DNA of 64,000 nt from Sphingobium sp. Z007 (GTDB lineage Bacteria > Pseudomonadota > Alphaproteobacteria > Sphingomonadales > Sphingomonadaceae), in NCBI RefSeq assembly GCF_900013425.1, contig NZ_FBXK01000005.1, positions 1,550,001-1,614,000 of the forward strand, given 5' to 3'. The translations under genes and the position numbers were made by a program. Below the pieces are notes generated by a model. That model was not told the DNA's origin. It ran no database searches and saw only the letters and a program-made list of their open reading frames with translations. This document shows positions 31,382 through 42,181 of this stretch, one piece after another (the stretch's first letter is position 1; each line of letters begins with the position of its first letter).

Positions 31382-31949
31382 CATCCGCGCCCAATTGAGC
31401 CGCGCCCGTGAAGCAGCGAACGACGCCGCCGCAACCGCTTCCGACCGGATCAAGGATACCGGCGAAAAAGCGCGCGAAAGCGCGGGCGAGTTGATCCAGA
31501 CCAGCCGCGACAAGGCGAGCGAAGCCTATGGCGAGGCGCGCGACAAGACCCAGCGCGTGGCCACCCGCGCCAACCAGATCGTGCAGGAGCATCCGATCGT
31601 CGCGGTGGCCGGCGCCGTCGCCGTCGGCGCTGTCGTCGCCTGGATGTTCCCCAAGAGCCGCGCCGCCATGAAGGCGCTGCCGGGGTTCGCGGTGACCGCC
31701 GGCTCGCGTCTTCTGGAGGCCAGCGCCGCGGCGCGTGCCGCTGCTGCGGAAGGTGCCAAGACGGCTAAGCAAAGCGCGGCCCATGCCCTCCACGCTGCAG
31801 GCGACGTAGCATCGGACGCCCGCGACACTGTTGTCGCGTCCGATCTGCCCGCCAAGGCATCGAAGCTGGCCGACGAAGTGACCGCATTGGTCGCGGCAAA
31901 AGTCGATGCCCTGAGCGACGCGATCAAGGCGCGGTTGCCCAAAAGCTAA
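31374..31949 (+). CDS. Ala-rich helical protein with one membrane segment, DUF883-like
   Basis: The 191-residue protein starts at an ATG (31374) with GGAG 7 nt upstream; another ATG lies at 31368. It has long Ala/Glu/Arg helices resembling LEA- or apolipoprotein-type repeats (REAANDAAATASDRIKD, EKARESAGELI). A membrane segment HPIVAVAGAVAVGAVVAWMF lies at about residue 75, then more Ala-rich helix. It resembles the gene at 29979 in layout, so the cluster may have grown by duplication. Function unknown. Confidence 0.65.
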   Translation: MADIRAQLSRAREAANDAAATASDRIKDTGEKARESAGELIQTSRDKASEAYGEARDKTQRVATRANQIVQEHPIVAVAGAVAVGAVVAWMFPKSRAAMKALPGFAVTAGSRLLEASAAARAAAAEGAKTAKQSAAHALHAAGDVASDARDTVVASDLPAKASKLADEVTALVAAKVDALSDAIKARLPKS

Positions 31950-31995
31950 TCGCAATTGCGGCAAACGCAATCGACCTGCCGTCTTGCTCTTCTTG

Positions 31996-32033
31996 GCGTA
32001 TCGCGGTGACGATGCTAAGGCATCGCGATACGC
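31996..32033 (+). other. Strong hairpin in the DUF4170 gene leader
   Basis: GCGTATCGC (31996-32004) pairs with GCGATACGC (32025-32033), and GATGC with GCATC inside, with a TAAG loop and a 6-nt bulge on the left. There is no T-tract, so it is not an intrinsic terminator. AAGGAG follows at 32036-32041. Confidence 0.5.
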
Positions 32034-32054
32034 ATAAGGAGAATAGATAACGCC

Positions 32055-32276
32055 ATGAGCAAAATGCATCTGGTGCTGGGTGGTCGCGTAACCGATCCGC
32101 AGACTCTCGAATTTCAGGATCTCAGCAAAGTCGATCTGGTTGGCGTATATCCCGACTATGCGTCAGCCGAAAAGGCATGGCGCGGCGCGGCGCAGCGCAC
32201 GGTTGATGATGCCGAGATGCGCTATGTCATCGTACATCTGCACCGCTTACTGGAACCGGAACTGCCGGGCGCTTAA
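32055..32276 (+). CDS. DUF4170 family small protein
   Basis: The 73-residue soluble protein contains LVLGGRVTDPQTLEFQDLSKVDLVGVYPDYASAEKAW and VIVHLHRLLEPE, the DUF4170 pattern found widely in alphaproteobacteria. AAGGAG lies 13 nt before the ATG, longer than ideal, with a hairpin just upstream. The function of the family is unknown. Confidence 0.8.
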   Translation: MSKMHLVLGGRVTDPQTLEFQDLSKVDLVGVYPDYASAEKAWRGAAQRTVDDAEMRYVIVHLHRLLEPELPGA

Positions 32277-32287
32277 GTCAAGCACGC

Positions 32288-32355
32288 TGTTCCCCGGCGA
32301 AGGCCGGGGTTCAGACCTCCGCTTGTTACTGGACCCCGGCCTTCGCCGGGGAACA
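32288..32355. repeat. Perfect long inverted repeat (type D) between convergent genes
   Basis: The left arm TGTTCCCCGGCGAAGGCCGGGGT (32288-32310) and right arm ACCCCGGCCTTCGCCGGGGAACA (32333-32355) are exact reverse complements over 23 bp, with a 22-nt centre. It fills the gap between the DUF4170 gene and the convergent rhomboid gene and could block read-through from both sides. Confidence 0.9.
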
Positions 32356-32365
32356 GGGCTCCATC

Positions 32366-33025
32366 TCAATGCACCGCGCGCGGCTTTTTCCTGAAGCGCC
32401 AGCGCAGAAGCGGCCGGGTCAGCGCCAGGCCTGCCAAGAAGCCGCCGATATGCGCGGCGATCGCGATCTGGCCGAGCTCGCTCATACCCGCACCGCTCGC
32501 CAGCCCGATCATCAATTGCACCGCGATCCACGCGCCCGCCAGCCACAGCACACGCACCAGATTAGCCGACAGAGGCCCGATCGAGCGCACCTGCTGCTGG
32601 CTGTAAAGCAGCGCATAGGGCGCGATGATTGCGGAAATCGCGCCGCTGGCGCCGACCATCGGATTGGTCGATCCCGGATCGATCGCCCATTGTGCCAGGC
32701 ATGCGCCATAAGCGCCAAGGACATAGAGGAGAAGCGTCCCGGCCCAACCCAGCACATGCTCCACCTGCCGCCCGCAAAAGAGCAGCATCAACATGTTGAA
32801 GCCGATATGCAGCCAGCCGGCGTGAATGAAGGTGCAGCTGAGCGGCGTCAGCCAGGTCGGCACCGCCGCCATCCCGGCCAGCAGCGCCGGATCGCCCAGG
32901 CGCGCAGGAATGAAGCCACCGACGACCGCGGCGTTATCGACCTGTCCAGTCAGATAGATCAGCAGGAACGCGGCGACCGTAATCACCCCGATCCCATTGG
33001 TCAGTCGGCCAGCCGGCAGCTTCAC
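32366..33025 (-). CDS. Rhomboid family intramembrane serine protease
   Basis: The 219-residue protein has six hydrophobic segments. Family residues are present: HAGWLHIGFNMLMLL (His/Asn of the oxyanion region), GASGAISA with the catalytic Ser, and AAHIGGFLAGL with the catalytic His. It starts at a GTG 2 nt after the greA stop with no clear Shine-Dalgarno site, so translation is probably coupled to greA. Its substrate is unknown. Confidence 0.9.
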   Translation of the reverse strand: MKLPAGRLTNGIGVITVAAFLLIYLTGQVDNAAVVGGFIPARLGDPALLAGMAAVPTWLTPLSCTFIHAGWLHIGFNMLMLLFCGRQVEHVLGWAGTLLLYVLGAYGACLAQWAIDPGSTNPMVGASGAISAIIAPYALLYSQQQVRSIGPLSANLVRVLWLAGAWIAVQLMIGLASGAGMSELGQIAIAAHIGGFLAGLALTRPLLRWRFRKKPRAVH

Positions 33026-33027
33026 GG

Positions 33028-33504
33028 TCAGATGAAATCGATCTTATCGACCGAATAGAATTTGTCGCCGGACGGCACCGACACTTCTACATCCTCGCCC
33101 ACCGTGCGGCCGATCAACGCGCGGCCCAGCGGGCTGTTATAGCTGATCATGCCCTGCTTGGCGTCGGCTTCGGCCTGGCCGACAATCTGGTATTTCACCG
33201 GCTTGTCGTCTTCATCGAGCAGGGTCACGGTCGCGCCGAACACGATCTTGTCGCCCGACAGCGTCTTGGGGTCGATGACCTGGGCGCGGGACAGCTTGTC
33301 CTCCAGGTCGTTGATCGTCGCCTCGACCTGGCCCTGCCGCTCCTTGGCGGCGTGATATTCGGCGTTTTCGGACAAATCGCCGTGCGCGCGCGCTTCTTCG
33401 ATGGCGTCCACGATCAAAGGCCGCTCGGCCTTCAACTCGCGGAGCTGCGCGGTGAGCTTGTCATAGCCCATCTGCAGCATCGGCATCTTCTCGACGGTCG
33501 CCAT
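33028..33504 (-). CDS. greA: Transcription elongation factor GreA
   Basis: GreA rescues backtracked RNA polymerase by stimulating transcript cleavage. The 158-residue protein has the coiled coil with acidic tip ([23 protein letters not shown]) and the C-terminal FKBP-like domain ([20 protein letters not shown]). It lies 80 bp downstream of carB on the same strand and directly before the rhomboid gene. Confidence 0.97.
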   Translation of the reverse strand: MATVEKMPMLQMGYDKLTAQLRELKAERPLIVDAIEEARAHGDLSENAEYHAAKERQGQVEATINDLEDKLSRAQVIDPKTLSGDKIVFGATVTLLDEDDKPVKYQIVGQAEADAKQGMISYNSPLGRALIGRTVGEDVEVSVPSGDKFYSVDKIDFI

Positions 33505-33584
33505 GAGTGCAAATCCTTCGTCAAAACTTCCCTTTGGCGACCCGAACGTCGGGCCACCCGCAGCATGCTTCCTTGTGCAGGGGA

Positions 33585-36919
<3,335 letters not shown>

Positions 36920-36920
<1 letters not shown>

Positions 36921-37453
36921 TATTCTTCTTTTCTCTCTTCAACGGCCGCGTTTCCGATGAACACAAGGCGGATGCCATGCTGGTCCAAACCCGACGCCAT
37001 CCACGCGTCAGTCAGGCACTTGGCACCGGGGTTTGTAGGAAAGGTGAGGAAATCTTTTTTGTAGGTAAAGCTGTCAGCCCCGATCACTTCAAAAGCGCTT
37101 CCCGGATTAAGGCCGCAGAATACTTCCAGCGCTTTTAGATATTCGGCCAACGGCCGTTCAGCGGAGTAGCTGGGGAATGTATCCTGTTTCCCAGCTTTGC
37201 GAATCTTTTCCTGCGCCATCGCCTTCATCAGCGCGCCAGCTTCAGCGTTGTCATACGCCTGGTAGCGGGCACCAATTTCCGGTTCCTCAAACTCAACCAT
37301 CGCGCGCGCCCATGTCGCAGAGCGAATGCATTCGAACATTTTGTCCGTCGCCCCGCTCGACGCCGCAATTGACAGCACGTCGCTCTGCAAGAGCGCTTCA
37401 TAACGAAGAGACACACCGGAGCGCGATACGCCACAGCTTACAACCGCCTCCAT
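36920..37453 (-). CDS. Unrecognised low-GC ORF embedded between rraB and carB
   Basis: The 177-residue protein starts at an ATG (37453); a GTG at 37516 would make it 21 residues longer and overlap rraB by 31 nt. No signal, TM segment or known motif is seen. It has four cysteines and a C-terminal [18 protein letters not shown] region. G+C is about 48% over 37021-37140 (29 of 60 in each line), well below its neighbours. Its stop overlaps the carB start (TAATG). This looks like an acquired ORF that has become translationally coupled to carB. Confidence 0.65.
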
Positions 37454-37485
37454 AATGGGCACGTTGGATGGCGGCGGCAAATCAA

Positions 37486-37854
37486 TCAATGCACCGCCCC
37501 CGTCTGCGCCTCGCACCCCCAGCCGTCATATTCGACGCCGCAGAGGATTTCGATCTGGAGGCATTTGCGGGTCAGCGCGCGGATCGACGCTTCATCGACC
37601 GGCTGCACACATTCCAGAAACAGGAACAGGTCGCCCTCGTCATCCTCTTCCCGGTCCAGTTCGACCATGCCGAACTGGCTGGCGATGGTGAGCAGCCGAT
37701 CGAAATCCTTTTCGCTGCCGCGGAAGGACACGTCCACCGGCCGCGCGATCCGCGCCACGTCGCCATTGGCGGCGAGATTGGCGAGGACTTCGCGGTCCGC
37801 CTCCCACTCGGCGGCGAGGCGGGCTTCATCGACGGGAGGGAGGTTGATGCTCAT
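37486..37854 (-). CDS. rraB: Ribonuclease E inhibitor RraB family protein
   Basis: RraB-type proteins bind RNase E and alter mRNA decay. The 122-residue protein has an N-terminal ADREVLANLAANGD, central DVSFRGSEKDFDRLL, and EYDGWGCEAQ near the end, which fit the family. The start overlaps the carA stop (ATGA), so the gene is translationally coupled in the carAB operon. The link between pyrimidine/arginine synthesis and RNA decay is suggestive only. Confidence 0.85.
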   Translation of the reverse strand: MSINLPPVDEARLAAEWEADREVLANLAANGDVARIARPVDVSFRGSEKDFDRLLTIASQFGMVELDREEDDEGDLFLFLECVQPVDEASIRALTRKCLQIEILCGVEYDGWGCEAQTGAVH

Positions 37855-39116
37855 GCCGCGACAGGCCCTTTAAGGCCCGCCACGAAGCGCTTGAACAGGT
37901 AGAAGCTGTCCTGCGGCCCCGGCGATGCTTCGGGGTGATATTGCACCGAGAAGGCGTTCCTGTCGGTCAGTTCGATGCCGCAATTGCTGCCGTCGAACAG
38001 CGACACATGGGTCGCGCGGACATTGGCGGGCAGCGTGGCGGCATCGACCGCAAAGCCGTGGTTCATGCTGGTGATCTCGACAAGGCCATCGTCCAGCCGC
38101 TTGACCGGATGGTTCGCGCCGCGATGACCCTGATGCATCTTGATCGTCTTGGCGCCGACCGCCAGACCCAGCAACTGATGCCCCAGGCAAATGCCGAAGA
38201 TCGGCACATTCTCGGTCAGCAACGCGGCGATCACCGGTACGGCATAGGCGCCGGTCGCTGCCGGATCGCCAGGGCCATTGGACAGGAACACGCCGTCGGG
38301 CTGCAAGTCCATCACCTGTTCGAACGTCGCGGTCGCGGGCAGCACGGTCACGCGCGCGCCGGCCTTCACCAGATTGCGGAAAATATTGTTCTTCGCGCCA
38401 TAATCGATCGCCACGACATGTGGACGCGGCGCGGGGGTCGGCAAATCCTGTTCCGCGAAAAGCAGCGGGTTGCCCTCGGCATCGCTGGCCGGATAGCCCG
38501 CCGCCACCGTTTCCAGTGCGTCGGTGGCATCCACATCATAGCCCTTGCCCAGCGTCCATCCGCCATCCTTCCACAGGCGCGTTTCCTTGCCGGTGACTGC
38601 GATGGCCAGGTCCATGCCCTCCAGCCCCGGCCAGCCCGCCGCCTTGGCCGCCAGCGCGGTGATGTCGAACGCACCATCGGGATCATGCGCGATAACGACA
38701 TTGGGCGCGCCCTTCACCCGGATCAGGCGGGTCAGCGCGCGGGTATCGACCCCGGCGAGGCCAATGCGGCCGTTTTCCGCCATCCACTGATCGAACGGTT
38801 CGACATTGCGGAAATTGCTGGGCGCGGTCACATCCTCGCGCACGATGCAGCCCAGCGCGTATGGATTATCCGCCTCGACATCGTCCAGGTTGGTGCCGAC
38901 GTTACCGATATGGGGAAAGGTGAAATTGATGATCTGCCCGGCATAGGAGGGATCGGTCATGATCTCCTGATAGCCGGTGATGGAGGTGTTGAAGCAGAGT
39001 TCGCCCACCGCTTCGCCGACCGCCCCAAAGCCGCGGCCGAACACAGCGCTGCCATCGGCGAAAACCACGACCCCTGTCGCTCCTTTAGGCACAATGAGGG
39101 TCTTGGCGTCAGCCAT
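37851..39116 (-). CDS. carA: Carbamoyl-phosphate synthase small (glutaminase) subunit
   Basis: CarA hydrolyses glutamine and channels ammonia to CarB. The 421-residue protein has the N-terminal CPSase_sm_chain domain (ELCFNTSITGYQEIMTDPSYAGQ) and a class I glutaminase with the nucleophile in FGICLGHQLL and the His/Glu pair in QYHPEASPGP. It is the first gene of a leftward run carA-rraB-orf-carB-greA-rhomboid. A small hairpin lies in its leader. Confidence 0.97.
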   Translation of the reverse strand: MADAKTLIVPKGATGVVVFADGSAVFGRGFGAVGEAVGELCFNTSITGYQEIMTDPSYAGQIINFTFPHIGNVGTNLDDVEADNPYALGCIVREDVTAPSNFRNVEPFDQWMAENGRIGLAGVDTRALTRLIRVKGAPNVVIAHDPDGAFDITALAAKAAGWPGLEGMDLAIAVTGKETRLWKDGGWTLGKGYDVDATDALETVAAGYPASDAEGNPLLFAEQDLPTPAPRPHVVAIDYGAKNNIFRNLVKAGARVTVLPATATFEQVMDLQPDGVFLSNGPGDPAATGAYAVPVIAALLTENVPIFGICLGHQLLGLAVGAKTIKMHQGHRGANHPVKRLDDGLVEITSMNHGFAVDAATLPANVRATHVSLFDGSNCGIELTDRNAFSVQYHPEASPGPQDSFYLFKRFVAGLKGPVAA

Positions 39117-39145
39117 GGTGTCAGCGTCCTTTATGCTTTTGCGGG

Positions 39146-39164
39146 AACCCGTCTGATGCGGGTT
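39146..39164 (-). promoter_or_regulatory. Short inverted repeat in the carA leader
   Basis: AACCCG at 39146-39151 and CGGGTT at 39159-39164, 7-nt loop, lie 30 nt upstream of the carA ATG. It could be an operator or RNA hairpin for control of carAB. No T-tract follows. The evidence is weak. Confidence 0.3.
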
Positions 39165-39271
39165 AAACGGCCGGTCACCTATGCCCCCGCGCCCGCAAGG
39201 TCAACGTCTGTTAAAAATCTCTTTTGCCGCTATATCTGCTCCTTTCCGCAAGACACAGGATTCATTCGTCG

Positions 39272-39724
39272 ATGATTCGCGATACCATCAAGAGCGCCCA
39301 GATCACCGCCATGAAGGCCGGCGACAAGGAAAGGCTGGCGGCCGTCCGCCTGATACTGGCGAAGCTGAAGGATCGCGACATCGAACTGCGCACTGCGTCG
39401 ACCATGCCGGACGACGACGCCATCGTGGTCGAAGTGCTCCAGAAGATGGTCAAGCAGCGCCGCGAATCGATCGAGATGTTCACCAGCGGCGGCCGCGAAG
39501 AACTGGCGGCCAAGGAACAGGCGGAGCTTGCGGTGATCGAAGGCTTCCTTCCCGCGCAGCTGAGTGAGGACGAGACGAAAGCGGCGATCGAGGGGATCAA
39601 GGCGGAGGTCGGCGCGGCAAGCGTGAAGGACATGGGCAAGGTGATGGCGGTGCTCAAGGAACGCCATGGCAGCGTGATCGACATGAGCAAGGCAAGCGGG
39701 CTGGTGAAGGCGGCGCTTTCGTAA
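39272..39724 (+). CDS. GatB/YqeY domain-containing protein
   Basis: The 150-residue protein matches YqeY: MIRDTIKSAQITAMKAGDKERLAAVRLILAKLKDRDIE at the N-terminus, EVLQKMVKQRRESIEMF, EGFLPAQLSEDE and MGKVMAVLKERHG. The C-terminal tail domain resembles that of GatB and is thought to bind tRNA. The ATG at 39272 gives the usual N-terminus. It lies upstream of dnaG and rpoD, a conserved order. Confidence 0.93.
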   Translation: MIRDTIKSAQITAMKAGDKERLAAVRLILAKLKDRDIELRTASTMPDDDAIVVEVLQKMVKQRRESIEMFTSGGREELAAKEQAELAVIEGFLPAQLSEDETKAAIEGIKAEVGAASVKDMGKVMAVLKERHGSVIDMSKASGLVKAALS

Positions 39725-39780
39725 AGAGTCGTGTGAAACACCCCTCCCCCTGACGCGAGGGGCTGAGACAAGCCTCATCG

Positions 39781-39812
39781 TCCGTTCGTTTCGAGCGAAG
39801 TCGAGAAACGCA
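39781..39812. repeat. Single arm of the type B repeat upstream of the GIY-YIG gene
   Basis: CCGTTCGTTTCGAGCGAAGTCGAGAAACG occurs here without a partner arm. A full copy lies at 40160-40232, so the GIY-YIG gene is bracketed by type B sequence. Confidence 0.75.
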
Positions 39813-39857
39813 TAGCACTATGCTCGACACGCGCGCGGGTTCAGGCATATTCCACCA

Positions 39858-40265
39858 ATGGCGTTCTGGACCTACATGCTCAAATGTTCCGACGGTCGCT
39901 ATTACACCGGCCATACCGACAATCTGGAATATCGCATCGGTCAGCATCAATGCGGACAGGGCAGCGAATTTACCAAGCGTCGCCTACCAGTGGTCTTGGT
40001 CTGGAGCGAAGTATTTGGAACACGAATCGAGGCGTTGGAGGCGGAGCGCATCGTTGGCGGATGGTCGCGGGCGAAAAAGGAAGCGTTGATAGCGGGCAAC
40101 TGGTCCTTGGTTTCGCATTTCGCTCGGCCGCCAAAAGAACGAGACAATCCGCAAACTCCGTTCGTTTCGAACGAAGTCGAGAAACGCAAGGAATGTGCTA
40201 GCCGTTTCTCGACTTCGCTCGAAACGAACGGATGTAGTGTGCCAAATTCTGAGCGCCACGCATGA
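39858..40265 (+). CDS. GIY-YIG family protein (UPF0213-like) with repeat-derived C-terminus
   Basis: The 135-residue protein has a GIY-YIG nuclease-like domain in residues 1-90: FWTYMLKCSDGRYYTGHTDNLEYR (variant Y-M-L / Y-Y-T-G) then HQCGQGSEFTKRRLPVVLVW and EALEAERIVGGWSRAKKEALI. This is the small single-domain group whose DNA-cleavage role is unproved. From about residue 101 (PFVSNEVEKRK.. ..RFSTSLETNG) the codons come from a type B intergenic repeat. The stop overlaps the dnaG ATG (ATGA). Confidence 0.85.
   Translation: MAFWTYMLKCSDGRYYTGHTDNLEYRIGQHQCGQGSEFTKRRLPVVLVWSEVFGTRIEALEAERIVGGWSRAKKEALIAGNWSLVSHFARPPKERDNPQTPFVSNEVEKRKECASRFSTSLETNGCSVPNSERHA
40160..40232. repeat. Full type B inverted repeat inside the 3' end of the GIY-YIG gene
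   Basis: The left arm CCGTTCGTTTCGAACGAAGTCGAGAAACG and right arm CGTTTCTCGACTTCGCTCGAAACGAACGG are almost exact complements. Together they encode most of the last 35 residues of the GIY-YIG ORF. It ends 30 bp before the dnaG start. Confidence 0.88.
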
Positions 40266-42139
40266 CCCTCACTCCCCAATGGCTGGACGAACTGCGCGCG
40301 CGCACGTTGCTTTCCACCCTCATCGGCAAGACCGTCAAGGTCACCAAAGCGGGGCGCGAGTACAAAGCCTGCTGCCCTTTCCATAACGAAAAGACGCCCA
40401 GCTTCACGATCAACGACGAGAAGGGCTTCTACCATTGCTTCGGCTGCGGCGCGCATGGCGATGCGATCCGCTGGATGACCGACCAGCGCGGCCTGCCCTT
40501 CATGGAGGCGGTCAAGGAACTGGCGCAGGCGGCGAGCATGGATGTGCCCGCGCCCGATCCGCGTGCGGCCAAACGGGCGGAAGCGGCCAAGGGCCTGCAT
40601 GACGCCATGGCCGCGGCGCAGGGCTTTTTCGAGGAGCAACTGGGCGGCATCGATGGCGGCGAAGCGCGCGCCTATCTGCAAAAGCGCGGCATAAGCGACG
40701 CGACCCGCCGTGCCTTCGGTTTCGGCTTTTCCCCTGACGGTCGCGGTCGGTTGAAAAGCGCGCTCAAGGATTTCGGCGAGCCGATGCTGGTCGAGGCCGG
40801 CCTGTTGATCGACCCAGACGGCGAACGCGACAGCTATGACCGCTTCCGTGGCCGCCTGATGCTGCCCATCCGCGACATTCGCGGCCGCGTCATCGCCTTT
40901 GGCGGCCGCATATTGGGTGCGGGCGAGCCGAAATATCTGAACTCGCCCGATACGCCGTTGTTCGACAAGGGGCGCACGCTCTATAATATCGACCGCGCCT
41001 CCCCCGCCAGCCGCCAGACCGAGCGGGTGATCGTGGTCGAAGGCTATATGGACGTAATCGCCCTGGCGCAGGCGGGCTTCGACGACGCCGTCGCCCCGCT
41101 TGGCACCGCGCTGACCGAACATCAGATCGAACGATTGTGGAAAATGGTCGAGGTGCCGATCCTCTGCTTCGATGGCGACGCGGCCGGACAGAAGGCCGCG
41201 ATCCGCGCCGCCATGCGCGCGCTGCCCCTACTGCGCCCCGGCCACAGCCTGTGTTTCGCCACTTTGCCGCCGGGCAAAGACCCGGACGATCTGATCCGCG
41301 ACAGCGGCCCCCAAGCGATGGATGCGGTGCTGAAGGCTGCCGAACCGCTTATCGAACGGCTGTGGAGCCATGAGCTCAGCGCCATGCCGCTCGAAACACC
41401 CGAACAGAAGGCCGCGCTCAAGCAGCGGCTGCGCGCCATAACGGATGCGATCGCCCATCCCGACGTGCGCGCCCATTACGCCCATGCATTTCGCGAACGC
41501 TATGACGCGCGCTTTTTTGCAAGGCGCGAGAGCGGTCCGACGCAAAGGCCGGCGCGTGGCGGCAGCGATGGCGGCCGCTGGCAACGGGACAAGCGCGGCA
41601 ATTGGAAAGCGCCGATTCCCGCGGCCGGCTTCGAAGCCCGCGCGATCGGCACCAATGGCCTGGAACAACGGCTGCTCCGCGCAGTCCTGGCCAGCCTGCT
41701 GCGCCATCCCGAACTGATTCGGCCGCATCGCGAGATGCTGTCGGCCCTGCAAATCGGTGATCCGCTGCTGGCGCAGTTGCTGGACGTGATGATAAGCACG
41801 TCCTTCCGCAAAGAAACAGTTGAAACGCAGGCCCTCCTTACCATATTGGGGCAAGGTGAGTTGTATAATATGGCTAAGGGGATGCTCCGGGCCGACGCGT
41901 TGAAACTCACTCCCGACAGGACGACCACCGATCCTGATCGCGTCGCACGCGATCTTGAGGAAGCCGTTCGGGTTATGACGCAGGGACCAGAGCTTGAGCG
42001 GAATTTGGCCGTGGCGACCGAGCGGGTGAAGGCGGATGTGAGTGATGAGAATTTGCTGGCGCAACATCGTGCGCTGGTGGCTCATCGCAACCATCTCATC
42101 CGCTTGGCGGAACTAGGCCAGCCCGAAGACATTATTTGA
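40262..42139 (+). CDS. dnaG: DNA primase
   Basis: DnaG makes RNA primers at the replication fork. The 625-residue protein has a CHC2 zinc domain (CCPFHNEKTPSF..CFGCGAHGD), a TOPRIM domain (VVEGYMDVIALAQAGF and DGDAAGQKAA) and a C-terminal DnaB-binding region. The ATG at 40262 overlaps the stop of the GIY-YIG ORF. It lies 42 bp upstream of rpoD, as in many Gram-negative bacteria. Confidence 0.97.
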   Translation: MTLTPQWLDELRARTLLSTLIGKTVKVTKAGREYKACCPFHNEKTPSFTINDEKGFYHCFGCGAHGDAIRWMTDQRGLPFMEAVKELAQAASMDVPAPDPRAAKRAEAAKGLHDAMAAAQGFFEEQLGGIDGGEARAYLQKRGISDATRRAFGFGFSPDGRGRLKSALKDFGEPMLVEAGLLIDPDGERDSYDRFRGRLMLPIRDIRGRVIAFGGRILGAGEPKYLNSPDTPLFDKGRTLYNIDRASPASRQTERVIVVEGYMDVIALAQAGFDDAVAPLGTALTEHQIERLWKMVEVPILCFDGDAAGQKAAIRAAMRALPLLRPGHSLCFATLPPGKDPDDLIRDSGPQAMDAVLKAAEPLIERLWSHELSAMPLETPEQKAALKQRLRAITDAIAHPDVRAHYAHAFRERYDARFFARRESGPTQRPARGGSDGGRWQRDKRGNWKAPIPAAGFEARAIGTNGLEQRLLRAVLASLLRHPELIRPHREMLSALQIGDPLLAQLLDVMISTSFRKETVETQALLTILGQGELYNMAKGMLRADALKLTPDRTTTDPDRVARDLEEAVRVMTQGPELERNLAVATERVKADVSDENLLAQHRALVAHRNHLIRLAELGQPEDII

Positions 42140-42181
42140 TGAGATCGCCCTCGCAAGGGGCGGCGGAGTTAAGGCGAATAC

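Noticed and set aside
39146..39164. Intrinsic terminator or riboswitch in the carA leader
   Set aside because: Only a 6-bp stem, with no T-tract and no recognised aptamer; kept only as a weak inverted repeat.
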